Shown: positions 36,532-48,785, counted from the stretch's first letter. The stretch: DNA of 64,000 bases from Prosapia bicincta (GCA_036971475.1 JBAIZL010000004.1:73132133-73196132), one strand, 5' to 3'. Notes: generated by a model from the sequence alone, not told the origin. Numbers and translations: made by a program.

Positions 36532-39162
36532 CTTTTACAATAATCTTTTTGTGGTCACTCTTATCATTCACAAAATATTAATCAACTTTATTTAAAAGAT
36601 AATTCACCAAAAACCATCTGATTCACTTTAAAGAAATCTTCACTGCAAACTATGTGTAAGATTTGCCTAGTATGTTAATGTTCACAACAAGCCATGACTG
36701 CATAGTTTACTATTGTTTCTATACCTTGTCAGCTGTTAACCCTCAGTAATTATTTTTATGACCTCATTGTTTTGCTTACCATTCAAACTCAAGTGTTGCT
36801 AAATAAACCAATAAGAATTATATATTCGTGATTGTATTGCCAACAATTATTGGAAAAAAACTGTTTTTATAGTGGTGGTAACTCCTCACCAAACTATTTA
36901 CCTTTGAGATGGTCTCATAAAGGTGTTTTATGACACCCAACAAAAGTAGTAAGAAATATGTGTCAAAGTACTATGGGTTAACAATAAAATAACAGCAAGA
37001 GCACATAACAGATTAATGGAAATAATTAACTCCATTTTCAAACTAGCATCGCACCAGGCAACTATCAAACTGCACAGATATGTTCAGGGTGCTGTATACA
37101 CAGTAATTTGGCAGATCCTTGCCAGTCAGGCCATTAGCTACCCAGTATAAGCACCATACTGCAGTGCAGTCTTCCTTAAGAAATATGTGTTATTGATAAC
37201 TCTTTTATACTCATATATACCTAAATTATGCATTCAAATGTCTTGAGTTGCTTATCATTAAAAGAGAGGATGAAGAATTTTAAAAAATCTTTCCATGCTC
37301 TATGATCTCAAAGCAACATCAATATTTTACAACTACTATTTTTAGTGACCATATTTTAAAATGTCATTATTGTTTAATAAATAATTGTATTATTTTAATA
37401 GTTTTGTTTGTAAATATATGAAATACGTTTAATTTGTCTTTCACTATTATTAATAATACTCATAGTATCATTATTATTGGAAATGGATGTATTCCAAAAT
37501 GCATCAACTGTATGAAATATAAAGACACACACACATTGCGACGGTCTAAATACCTAGTGCATGTAGAATCCTGTGGATTCACACTTACCTGTTAACACCC
37601 GACGCAGGTAAAATTTGAAACAAGCAGATCTTACAGAACCTGTTGTACGCCTGCTGCCACAGAACCAGCCAATGGAATTTAATTTAAAAACCTAACTAAC
37701 TAATATTTAACCCTTTAAGGCACTATCTCGGAGAATGAATTACTTAAAGGGATCACAGCTTAGTGGCCATATTGTAGGATTATTTAAGAAAATTATTTAG
37801 TGCAAAATAAATTTAAATTTTACTATAAGGTAATAAAACCATAGTTTTTTTATTCATATGAATATTTTGCTAGAACATGAGTTTTTTTAAAATTAAAAAA
37901 AAATTAAATTGAAATTTATTTCAAAGTTATAAAAAACATTTATGATAAATTTTACTATTTCAAGTTAGTTGTTAAATCTAACCTGCAAAGACATACAATA
38001 TGGAACAAGGTTTATTTTAAAATATTTTTTTATTGATGAATGTTATTTTATTTTACTACTGAGTGATTTTCTGATTTGTTATTGAAATTTCCATTTACTT
38101 TCATAAAACAAAATTAAATTTATTTCAATCTAATTTTAAAACAATTAATCTTAGTTCACCAATTGTTCAAAAATTTCCAAAATATTTAAACTGGTTCAAC
38201 TACAAAACCATTATTAAATTTATTTTTATAAATATTTTACCCAATTTTTTTAAAATTTCTGTATTAATTTTTTTTCCAAAATTAGTTTTCTGAATTGATT
38301 TTTATTAATTATTATCAAAACATCACATATAAACAAAAATCATCAGTAAATAAATTTAATACAATAAAAACGTGAAATACTTAACATACTTACAAATCTA
38401 GACATTTTTATGTATATCAACTCAAAAGTTATTTTCATGGTATTTAAACATTTCAATTTTTTGTCTTTTAATATTTTTAGCTAAAGCCGTGTTGAAAATT
38501 CAAGTTTTAATTGCAAATGTATGGAAGTCATTAAAATATTTTTAAAGGAATTTAAACTTTAAAATTAAAATTTACTTTAGTAAAAAAAATTTAAATCTCA
38601 AATAAAATTATTAAATCAAAAATTTTAAGATTTTAAGATAAAGACAGTGCTAACTTGTTATTAGCCAGTTTCCTCATTTCTACAGAAAATTTTCTCTTAG
38701 TTCCCTCATCGATTGGTCCAGGTGTTCTTCCGTCCTTGATCCAGTGTTTGTGTATAATCTCAATCTCATTCTTGGCTTGGCGGTGCACTAGATGACTACT
38801 TCACTGGAAGAACAATTTTTTAAAATTTTGTTTCAATCACTTTTGTCCTCTCTTTGGATATACTAAGATTTCTTCTGCCAACCACATTGAAATGTGGATG
38901 GTATTTCTACGTGAAAATGGCCATTTAACACAATCAATCCTGGCTTTTGTTTTTAGAGCTTCTAAATTCACGTTTTCCTAAAATGGCTTTATTTACACAA
39001 ATCATTTGAAATTCCAGTTGACTATTCTGTTGTAGTTCATTTAGCTTTACACTTTTTTTTTTAGCCTTAAATTAAAATTAATAAAGTTAGGGTTATTTTG
39101 GACAAATTTTTAATTTCAAAATTTTTCCCAATATACGTTCCCAAGTGTTTGAAACCGGTAGA

Positions 39163-39212
<50 letters not shown>

Positions 39213-39331
39213 TCATATAAAATATGTTAGAAAAACCCAAAATAAAAAGTAGTTTACATATTAATATATGTTTAATTAAAAACTTGAAGTATAACAATAC
39301 TCATAACTATATTATCTATTATTGACTGCAG
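36532..39331. other. Intron, one possible piggyBac end and a CA repeat
   Basis: TTAA at 37707-37710 is followed by CCCTTTAAGGCACTATC, which looks like a piggyBac terminus, but no partner end was found. The (CA)n run is listed separately. Otherwise very AT-rich and unrecognised. Confidence 0.4.
39169..39210. repeat. (CA)n microsatellite
   Basis: About 20 CA units in the intron before exon h. Confidence 0.97.
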
Positions 39332-39529
39332 TGTAAAGGTCGGAGGAGTGACTCGAAGCAGAGGAGCTGGCACTGAAGCTATAAAACATTGTACAATGCC
39401 TGCTACAATTCCCGATAAGGAAAAACTCATGCGATTTAACTGGGGAAAAGTAGAAGAAAGAGGTCGGTGGCTCGTAAAGTTATATTTACCACGAGTGTCT
39501 GAGAGGAACGGGCCAATTTGTTGTTACAG
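39332..39529 (+). CDS. Ptp69D: Ptp69D-like exon h: end of FN3-3 and start of membrane-proximal region
   Basis: Acceptor attgactgcag; donor gttacaggtgatg. The first base completes the Thr codon, and VKVGGVTRSRGAGTEAIKHC closes the FN3 (strand F, then the G-strand turn). MPATIPDKEKLMRF then leads into LPRVSERNGPICCYR. This R-V-S-E-x-N-G-P-I-C-x-Y-x-V-Y-V-V core is a well-conserved juxtamembrane signature of receptor phosphatases, also seen in Lar/PTPRD and Ptp69D types. It ends in phase 2. Confidence 0.9.
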
Positions 39530-39612
39530 GTGATGGTTATATTTATATTAAAATTTCTCAATTTCATTTAAACTAATCTGCAATTTTTATTGAGATTTTA
39601 GTCGTGTAATTA

Positions 39613-40297
39613 TAGTAAAACCTCTGATATCCAGACATAACATGAAAATAAGATCTTGCAAGGCTCTTTGCCATCGGACCGGCAGAACTCTGTTCTTTCC
39701 AAACTCAGCTATTTATCTTCGAGTCTCTGTATTATTAATTTCACTAGTGTTCAACAGATTAATATATTACCCAACTCCATCAGTTGTGTTTGAGTGTATG
39801 AGTTATGTTTAGATGTATGACAGAAGGTCATTGGGCCATAAATATCATTATTTATGCTGTATGTTTCGAGAGTAGATAAATATATTTTAGAAAGCACAGA
39901 AATCCTGTCTTGAGGGGGCTAATCAGAAATTAAACTCTCTAGAAGCAAACAAATCAATCAAACACTGATAACATTTATGATTATCTGGGCTGGTCTTTAT
40001 ACTCTCTAATAATAAATTGTCACTAGCTAACCTAGCACGTAAACTGCATTGGGTTAAGAAGCTGTAAATAAAGGCATATACCTAAATTGTGTGTACAGTT
40101 CTAATTGCTATTAAAATATAACTACAATCTTCAATAACTGTTATTTGCTTAAAACAATCATACCTCTCCTTACAATTGGAATGGTTGTGATTATGTAGTA
40201 CAAATGTACATCATTACGTAACCCCTCCCATATCTGGATTTTTTGTTTTCTGGATCGGGCTGTCGCCACATTGATCCTGATATAAGAGGATTTACTG
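39613..40297. mobile_element. Non-autonomous TA-flanked element, pogo-like
   Basis: Left end TAGTAAAACCTCTGATATCC and, inverted, right end CAGTAAATCCTCTTATATCA, with TA at 39611-39612 and 40298-40299. Its right 60 bases share GATCAATGTGGCGACAGCC with the small element at 17598. The 685-base body has no clear frame. It begins 83 bases after the exon h donor. Confidence 0.7.
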
Positions 40298-40825
40298 TAT
40301 TTGACTGTCTGTGTAATCTTGTATATAGTAATTATTGAAATAACTTCAATCATTGACGAGTTACTTTCTTTAAGTATACAAACTAACTTTATGGTATACA
40401 TAAGTAAATTAAAAATTTTGATATTGACTACTGATATCAAATAATGGTAAATAAGATATTTTATTTTTCAGAGGTTAGAATTATATATTTATAAATTTAA
40501 ATAATTTATTTACTGTCTGATCATGTACAGAAAGCTGGGTGACTTGGAGTCACAAGAATTGTGTTTCTCTTATTTCGCTCATTTTTAAAAATATATAATA
40601 TATCCAAGATCAATTCAGGTTTTCACAAAAAGTAGTTGTAATTGACCAAATAGCAGAAATTATGTATATTACACTTCTTGTAAAACATCAGCAACAAAAT
40701 CAGGGGAAATAAAATTTACTCCTAATTATTTAATAAATAAAACCATTTTACTTGGCATATAAATTCTTAGATTTTGTTTACTATAAAAATAACCCTTTTC
40801 AAAAAATATAATAAAATATTTTCAG

Positions 40826-40960
40826 AGTATATGTGGTAAAACTACGAGAACATCAAAGTGTTGCTGACTTGCCACCTCCTCAAGAAACTAAGGTCTATTC
40901 ATATCAGACAGTTCATCATAGCAAACAAGGCGGCACATATTTAGCTGATATGTTTGAAAG
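40826..40960 (+). CDS. Ptp69D: Ptp69D-like exon i: membrane-proximal ectodomain
   Basis: Acceptor atattttcag; donor gaaaggtactt. The split Arg codon is followed by VYVVKLREHQSVADLPPPQE, then TKVYSYQTVHHSKQGGTYLA and DMFE. It directly continues the ICCYR core of exon h, which confirms the join. It ends in phase 2 with AG, to be completed by exon j. No named domain covers it beyond the family's juxtamembrane region. Confidence 0.9.
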
Positions 40961-41056
40961 GTACTTATATCGTAAATTATTAAGTTTTGTTATTTTAAAC
41001 CTTTTTTCTATTTGTAGAACACTACATTACTAATACACAATATCAAGAGCACAGTG

Positions 41057-41362
41057 GTACAATATATTACAATGAAAATATTGGAAGAACCCCAATACTA
41101 CAAAAATAATCAAAAATAACAAATAAAACAAGTTACTTAAGATTAAACCCTTATGTACATTTCAATGACCATGTCATCATCAGATCATTCTAGTTTGTAA
41201 CTTCTTGTGTGCTAGATTGTATTTTGTAATAAGACCCTCTGATGATGACATGGTGATCAAAATGTACATAAGGGTTTGATCTTAAGTAACTTGTTTTATT
41301 TGTTATTTTTGATTATTTTTGTGGTATTGGGGTTCTTTCCAATATTGTCATTGTACTATATT
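41057..41362. repeat. Foldback element, family D
   Basis: Arms of about 120 bases: left tacaatatattacaatgaaa mirrors right attgtcattgtactatatta, and left acttaagattaaacccttat mirrors ataagggtttgatcttaagt. The loop is about 50 bases. It starts about 100 bases after exon i. The left arm (on the - strand) holds an exact CTGATGA hammerhead-like core (see findings). Confidence 0.92.
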
Positions 41363-41816
41363 ACTAATGGTTATTAAGCTTTCTGACGGTTTTTACATAA
41401 TATTGAGTCAATTTTAAAACTGATTTGCATGTGAATTATTTGACATGTAATATGGAAAGTTGTGTTTCTTTAATTAATAATTGTGTTCCTAGTAACAAAA
41501 TATGTTGAGCACAGTTAAAGGTAACGCAAAACAGTGTATTATTGTTATTTTCTCATAAGAATATTTTGTAAGTTTGAGTAAAATTTTACTCCTGAACATT
41601 TATGGTGGCAAGCCCTTCTTTTTTTGGTGATACAATTAAAATTGAAGTTAACAACATTAATCCATTGGTTTGAATTTTGAACACATTATAGTTATTACAC
41701 TTTTAGTTACTAACCACTTACAACTTTTTTGAGGTTAAATATTCTCAAGAGGTGAAACAAATATAAAATAAGTTATTCGACTGACACTGTGTCAACTGAA
41801 ATTTTAAAACCATTAA

Positions 41817-42749
41817 CACTTTGAAGCCTAGCCCCTTAGTAGGCGCCCTTCTTTATCTGCCTGGAGGTTTTTAGGTAAAAAATAAAAAAATCCTGACTTA
41901 TAATAAATACCATATTTACAACAAATTATGCATTGTTGTAAAGGGAATGAAACAAGCTTTCAGGAAATAAATAGATATGAATTGATTACTTACATATAGC
42001 TGGTGTTATGCTTGTTTAAAAAATTTATAAAAAGGTCAAAAAAATCAGCAACACTGTACATTACTGCACTTCATTATACATATTTTTCATTGAAATGTTA
42101 TTTAGAAATATTTCTTTTAAAATTTAGAAAACTCTAAAATCTGATCATTTAAATTTCTATTCAGTTCATCAATGAAAGATATCTTGATTGTACCTCAACC
42201 TAGATTGGTTTCACTGTCACTGTTACTGTCTAAAATCAACATATCTCTTATTGAACTGCTTCATAAAGTGTCTTTAGTCACTATATGTATAACGTAATAT
42301 CTTTAAAAATAAAAAAACTAAATAACTGAAATGTAAATTTAAAGCGAAAAATAACACACCCAGAAGCCTAAACAAAAATTACACAAACTAGAAATTAAAT
42401 GAAGATAGATAAAATTTAGAATAAGCAACAACAAACTTGAAATGTAAACAACAACCACTAATAAAACACTTGTTATCTGATCAAACCAACTTCTGTCAAA
42501 CAATTGTCTGATCTTGGTTACCACACTTAACCAAATAAGTTTTTGTTCGTAAAATAAACTCTGAATGGCCTAAAGATAGAGACATGTAAAGTAGAATAAC
42601 CCATATAAAGATTGATATCGACCAAAGTGAGAATACGTGGGAATTTTGTTGCTGTATAAATAAATATGGGAACCCGAGCTATACACGGGTATAGGCAACT
42701 AGCGTTAACTAAATTACAAGATCTATACTTGGGCGTAGGCTTGAAAGTG
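41817..42749. mobile_element. Non-autonomous piggyBac-type element
   Basis: TTAA flanks both ends (41813-41816, 42750-42753). Terminal inverted repeats CACTTTGAAGCCTAGCCCC and CACTTTCAAGCCTACGCCC match at 16 of 19 positions. The 933-base body shows no transposase. Confidence 0.75.
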
Positions 42750-42908
42750 TTAACCATCGTTTTTGAGGCTTAATGTTATGAAGCTTTAAAAATTCTTAAA
42801 AACTAAAAAATTATATCCTCTTATAAAAATATCCTTAATAATGTTTTTTTTATTCTGCTGAATAGTTGTATTATTTTTCTACTTTTCTATTTTATATTAT
42901 ATTATAAT

Positions 42909-43660
42909 TAGGGATGGGCCGATTCCTAAAATGTTCGATTCCGATTCCGATTCCGATTCTAAAATTTTCCTTTCGATTCTCGATTCTTTAGTCGATTCTC
43001 GATTCTCGATTCTTTCAAGTTATATTAGCTTACATGCTAGTTCTCTAATAATTAATTTAGTTAACATCTTGGTCATATGGCAAAACCTTTTAAAAGTTCT
43101 GTTTTAATGTAATAGGCTACACAAAACCTTCAACCATGAGAGTGATATCTGTCTATAATATAATTTATTAAGGTTAAGTTTCGGAGGAATAATACAGTGT
43201 TTCTGTTATTCGTCTATTCGCTCAACCGTCATGGCCACGGTTCCGACGGTGATGGTTAATCGAGTTTTTACTGTACTTTTTTGTGTTTTGTTCTGACATT
43301 TAGTGAGAGAGAGAGAGAGAGACGAGCGATGTCAAACGACCAGAAATGGTTACGATCTTGATTGCTGTTGCTTCATAAATAATAATATTTTCGTTTACTT
43401 TAATCATTTAATTCATTCAAATCAACTAATACGTAAATAAGACATAGTTGGTAATTAATTATTTTTCCACACAAATATAATAAATTATGGTAATAAATTT
43501 TGTTTGGTAATAAATTACTCCACACGCATATTTTAATAGTTAACAAAATAGGAATCGGAATCGACACTTTTATGAATGAAGAATCGAGTATCGACGATTC
43601 CTCGATACCACCTAGAATCGACGATTCCTGGAATCGAGAATCGGAATCGGCCCAGCCCTA
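42909..43660. mobile_element. Non-autonomous hAT-type element rich in CGATTC repeats
   Basis: Perfect 8-base target duplication ATTATAAT at 42901-42908 and 43661-43668. Ends TAGGGATGGGCCGATTCC and, inverted, TAGGGCTGGGCCGATTCC. Both subterminal regions carry many CGATTC/TCGATT copies, a usual arrangement for transposase binding. It contains a piece (about 43134-43273) of the same family as the element at 51801, and a (GA)n run at 43301-43322. Confidence 0.85.
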
Positions 43661-43668
43661 ATTATAAT

Positions 43669-44861
43669 TATAAGATATAATAATAAAATGTTTTTCTGTT
43701 ACAAATAATCAATATACAAGTTTGTTACAAATACAAAAATATATTTTAAAATATATAAACTTTAAAGTATATTCTTGTATTAATAATAATGTTATTTATG
43801 GATTATATTTTAACTATACATATCTATTTACTTATTAGTTATATTTATAGATATCTAATCAAAATTATATAAAGGATGAGTGCAATTGTTATATATTTAA
43901 GTTACTAAAAAATTAATTTTGTAAGGAGTCTTTTATTTAAATTTAAATTATTTGAATTTGAACAGCATCAGGTTAATATTTAGAAAATAATTATAACAAA
44001 AATTGTACAACAATTATGGCCATATTGTGAGATTGCGTTTAACAAAAACGCCCAAGTTTTATTATAAGAAATTTTATAATAATCCAGAGATCCTATAAAT
44101 GGTGGTGTCAAAATAAATTTTAAAGATTCTTGCTGAAAGGAGTTTAAATTAGGAGGATACTGGAAGAATAGGCAGTGATAAGATACAGCTTAGATGAGAG
44201 GTTTAATCCTCTCTCCTTGGACTACTAAAGTGGAAAATAGTAGATAACAATGTCAGTAAATGTCTGACCTTTTTATACTACTTTTTTTTATAAAGAGTGT
44301 CACACGAGTTGACAATTTTAAAAAAATTATAATAAATTCTACAAATAATTCAGATAAACATATTTAACTCTTATATCAAAAACCCTTGATAAAATTATTA
44401 AACTAATATAGTTTTAAAACATAGTCTAAAAATAGCCTCAGTCACTGAAATATGTTTTCCAAATGCTATTTTTATTTTTATCAATTCTCATTTGAAATTT
44501 TAGAGATTATAACTGCAGTTTGATAAACATTTATACGAAACATATAAATCAAATAGTAAGTAGTTGAAGTTTATCAGAATGGTAGAGGCTGTAAAATAAT
44601 ATGGTCCAAATTTGTAATACAATATTTTGTAATCAGCTTAGGGTTTAAAAAAAAGTTGTTTAGAGATTAAACAAACATAACAGTTAAAAAGAAGGATAAG
44701 ATCTGTGAATAAAATAAAAGGTGATTACGTGAATAAAGGTTAAAAATCTAGTTTATTTTTGGTTTCTTACATTTGCATTATTATATGGTTGTGCCCGATG
44801 TTTTCAAATTTGTACATATAAATAAGGTTTAATTTTTTAAAAAAACTTTTTGTAACTACAG
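43669..44861. other. Intron, nothing recognised
   Basis: AT-rich; no feature seen up to the acceptors of exon j. Confidence 0.5.
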
Positions 44862-44873
44862 TTTTTTTCATAG

Positions 44874-45229
44874 TGATGCTTTAAATGGTGATATTTATCT
44901 CGGAGATGGTCATACTTTGAATTCCATCCACAACTATTCACAATGTCAGATGTGCATTGGATTGAAGCCTCAGCCAGTTAACGTATCTCCAACTGAGTTG
45001 CCTACAGCACCAATTACTACAACGTCTACACTCATTGCCGAAGTTACTCCTACTGATACACTAACCCTTGCACATATTCCATCTTTGCATCCAGTTGCTG
45101 CCCGTAGAAAGAGATCATTAACAACCTATCTCCCTAACGTTCCTTCCACTTCCCCATCATTTCACTACACAGTTTATGATGGACAGTTGGACAATAACAG
45201 CAATTACACAGGGTTTGTTGAAGTTATTG
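44874..45229 (+). CDS. Ptp69D: Ptp69D-like exon j: membrane-proximal region with RRKR cleavage-type site
   Basis: This is the longest exon seen. From acceptor ttttttcatag it reads SDALNGDIYLGDGHTLNSIH, then NYSQCQMCIGLKP, a Pro/Thr/Ser-rich stretch of about 45 residues, and the basic motif AARRKRSL with RRKR at 45103-45114. It ends FHYTVYDGQLDNNSNYTGFV. A second, also in-frame AG at 44860-44861 would add four codons (see findings); the downstream AG was chosen because SDALNG follows DMFE more naturally and has the better pyrimidine tract. Receptor phosphatases of the Lar type are cleaved at similar basic sites, so processing here is an inference. Donor attggtaagt, phase 1. Confidence 0.88.
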
Positions 45230-46055
45230 GTAAGTATTTTTAAATATTAAAAAAAATGGAATAAATAATAAATAAAGGGCACAGAACAGAATGCTTTCTA
45301 TAGTACTATTTGTAATCCTATCGTGGAATATTAAGAAAAATAATCCATTAAGCATATCTGATTATGTTACACAATTAGCTTTCTTTGTAACGATTAACTG
45401 CCTTTTCTTGATTGGAAATATACACTAAAGTAATTTAAAACCAAAGAATGAGAATCCAAAAAAACATGAGTAGAATTCACCTTCATTATGAATTGGAAAA
45501 GACCAAAAAGATTATGAATTAGAAATGAAATTAATAGTCAACTCAGTTTTTGATGTGACAAGTCAGAACAGATTCCAATGGTATCGCTAATGAGATTGAA
45601 TTAATAACACTTGTTTAATATTTTCAACTATAATTTTGTGGGGTTAGAGAGAAGGGAGTATATTATTAACAAAAATTCCAATCAAAATAAGTTGGACAAT
45701 TTGACAATGATTGTTTAAAATAGTTTTTATTAGTATGTGGTATAGTGGATTTTAGATAATTGGTGGACCACTGGTTTATCATACCAACCATTTAATTGTA
45801 AGCGGAATGAAGAAATAAAGAAGGCTGTCAACTGTATTTTGATCTTATTGACCTTCGAATAACTGAGAGACCAAGTGTCCCATATAACGTCGGACATGTC
45901 TATAGACAGATACAAGCCGTTAAAATAAACCACTAATTTGTCAAAGGAATAAAGTAACACCCAAACAGTATCTCAAATATAAGCCGTCAGTCCATTTCAA
46001 CTATCCCATATGTGGGACGTCGGTCCAGAAAGAGAGGCAGTATGGTGCATATGTA

Positions 46056-46501
46056 CGAGGTGTGTTCAAAAAATACCAGGAATGTTTAAATTTTGTGCGT
46101 TTGGAGAGTCCGATTGTCAAAAATTTTAGTTAGTCAAAATTAAGTTTTGCGTAAAAAATGAAATAAAGTGTAACAAAGTGAGCGAAATTTTAACAAAGGC
46201 CTATGGTTGGTACTTCACCAGACATGGCCCCTTATGACTTTTTCCTTTATCCAAAAATAAAAAAAATCTTAAAGGGTCGTCGATTCACAAGCATAGATGA
46301 CATTAAAGAAGCATCGCTGAAATAGCTCAAAGCTATCCCAAAGATTGAGTTCCAGAAGTGTTTTGAGAATTGGAAAAAGCGCTGGCATAAGTGCATAATA
46401 TTTAGTGGGGACTACTTTGAAGCGGACAATATCGATGTAGATGAATAAATAAATATTTTTTTCAAAAAACGTAAATACCAGGTATTTTTGAACACACCTC
46501 G
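46056..46501 (+). mobile_element. Internally deleted mariner element (446 bases)
   Basis: TA duplications at 46054-46055 and 46502-46503. Terminal inverted repeats CGAGGTGTGTTCAAAAA are identical apart from a one-base gap further in. The body keeps only the transposase C-terminus: TSPDMAPYDFFLYPKIKK (last catalytic Asp), then GRRFTSIDDIKEA, FQKCFENWKKRWHKC and GDYFEAD, with one stop. The first two-thirds of the gene are deleted, so it could move only with help from another copy. Confidence 0.88.
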
Positions 46502-46683
46502 TAAACAGACTATAAAACTTGTTTTAGTGTATTATTTGTCCATATTACAACACTACATATTTGTTAAGTTGTTTCTTTCTCTATAATTTATATTATTTTG
46601 GCTAATGTGAACAGTGTTTGGTCCCAGTTAGTTTGAATTAGCCAGACTCAAGTGTATATTTATATTTTTTACTAAATAGCATA

Positions 46684-47330
46684 CAGTAGAGCCGAGGTAA
46701 TGTTGATTGAGATTACTACGGATAATCGAAATTTTGGGAAACATGAACTCTGTCTAGAATCAAAATGGAAATATATTGTAAACTGTTGAAATAAACAATA
46801 ATTTGATCAGAGAGGTGAAAAAAGGCATCTACTGTACCATCAAATTAAAAAAAAAAAAATGATATTCAAATAAAAATACAAAATAAAGAACATATACATG
46901 CAGTAGATGTTCCAGTTAAAAAAGTTACTACAAACAAACTTGTGACACAATCCATAAGTGTTTTCCGTTTAATGGGACGCTTCTTTGCTTCTCATTCATA
47001 CAATTGTCGTAGTTAGAGTTGTCTCTGACTGTTGCTCTAGATACTTAATGCCTTTCCTATTGCTTTTTGGCTTATTTTATCTTTCCTGTTTCACTTCCAT
47101 TCTCCATTGTTTGACTTTCAGTTTCATCTTCTACATTCTCTGCCTTTACTATCATCTCATCAATCACTTCCAGTTTGTATGCATCTATCCACTCTGTTAC
47201 ATCATTCTCAGTGATTCTTTCATTTCCCAATATTTTGCTAGCTTTGCGGATTGAGGTCGTCTTCATTTTTTTGCACATGAGCAAAGTTTCTTGATATTTC
47301 ATGAACTAAAATTGTGGGTATACAATATAT
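46684..47330 (-). mobile_element. Truncated Tigger-like element, transposase C-terminus
   Basis: CAGTAGAGCCGAGGTAATGT after TA at 46682-46683 is a pogo/Tigger-type end. On the - strand, 47302-47050 encodes KILGNERITENDVTEWIDAY then an acidic tail (VKAENVEDETESQTMENGSE), as in the C-terminus of Tigger/Jerky-type transposases. The other end is missing. Confidence 0.55.
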
Positions 47331-47703
47331 TTTTTATATTAATTCTACTTACAATATTAAAAAGACCACAAAATCAAACCAAATTCATATATAGTAATTT
47401 ACGAGAATATTAAAACTCAATAGAATAGCAATAAAATCCAAACAGATAGAAATATTATTATAATTGCCATTGTTATTATTATAATTGCAGTTCACTGTTG
47501 ATGGTAAATGCTAATAAAGTAGCATGAACTATTTATATACTGAGTTTTTCAGAAATAAATGTTTCATTTGTGCCAAATTTTTGTTTTTTTGTTACAAAAG
47601 TAACTACTATTTTTGGCAAAAAAATTGACTTGTCAAAACTTGTATATACAGATAAATAAACAAATATTACTTCTAATAATTCTATATATGTACATATATA
47701 TAT

Positions 47704-47843
47704 AAAGAACTAAGTCAAAATACAAATACAAGAATTATAATTGAATTTACAATTCAAAGCTTTTCGTTGGCTAACAGTACCAACATCATTCAAATTATAT
47801 TCAATTATAATTCTTGTATTTGTATTTTGACTTAAGTTCTTTA
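47704..47843. repeat. Foldback element, family E
   Basis: Arms of about 55 bases: aaagaactaagtcaaaatac against gtattttgacttaagttctt, and acaagaattataattgaatt against its inverse. The 35-base centre contains a further small stem (gttggctaacagtaccaac). Short AT runs lie on both sides. Confidence 0.88.
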
Positions 47844-47918
47844 TTAATACACAAGAATACATATTGCGATATATATATATATATATATATATTTATTTTT
47901 TTTTTATTTATTTTTTTC

Positions 47919-48086
47919 TGGACTAGGAGACTGACAGACTTACCTTGGTAAGAGTCCACTCCGTAGTCTTGAAATAGAAACACATAAAAGCACTTAACCA
48001 ATGATATATTTCAACCACACAGTGGTTTTTGTCAATCAAAGAGAAAACACAAAAAGAAATATGAGAGAATGAAATAAAATAAAAAA
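47919..48086. repeat. Foldback family A, copy 5 (single arm)
   Basis: One arm only, from ggactaggagactgacagac to gagagaatgaaataaaat, after an AT run at 47872-47893. The second arm is absent, so it cannot fold alone. Confidence 0.88.
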
Positions 48087-48785
48087 TGATTTTTATTGTT
48101 TCATCTCAATTGACAAGGTATGGGTGGGGCTATAAAGCCAGCATTAACTAGTAGTTTGAAATATGTAGAGTACAACGAAATAAAAAATTGATTAAATAAA
48201 GTATTATAGAAAATAATAATCATGGATTTTTATTGGATTGGCTTTGGAAATTTAAGTACATTTTATGGCATCGACTGTGTAGATGCTACAACACTCAAAA
48301 GGTTAAATCAGTAAAGATAAATTTCCTGAATCGTAATTTTAAATTTGTGTTTGTCTATGTTTTCTTATGCAAGATAATTGATGTTAGCAAAAAAGTATAA
48401 TTTATTTTGAGCTAACTGTAAAAGTTTAGAAAAAATAGTATGTACTTGTTCATTTCATACTTATATCTTTTTTATAACTAGTTTTTCCAAAAAAATGTCC
48501 GTAAACGATAAAGAGCCACATTATTTTTACTGTTAAATATGTTTTTGAAAGTTGTATTTTAAATCAATTCTCCATTATTTGATTTAAATGATATTTTTTC
48601 CATCCATTAACATTGGTTTTCTCTTTACATTGTATTAGTAATAATATGAAATACAAACTTTATTATGTATAGACTAGATGATTTATTATTTCAAAATAAA
48701 CATTAGTATTGACTTTTACAATACAATATATTATATATATTTCATATACAGTAAAGTAAAAAATTATTAACATGTTGTGTTTTAG

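Noticed and set aside
37540..37690. Possible tRNA-like or SINE-like GC-richer segment
   Set aside because: No cloverleaf, no A/B box spacing and no poly-A tail could be found by eye.
38640..38960. Less AT-rich stretch on the - strand reading EIIHKHWIKDGRTPGPIDEG
   Set aside because: Looks coding-like but matches no family I can name, and neighbouring frames are full of stops.
39067..39297. Open frame on the - strand containing a Cys/Val alternation
   Set aside because: The CVCVCV stretch is just the (CA)n microsatellite read in frame.
45840..46040. Mirrored phrases tcccatataacgtcgg and tcccatatgtgggacgtcgg near a mariner copy
   Set aside because: The two copies are short, in the same direction and poorly matched; no ends or target duplication could be defined.
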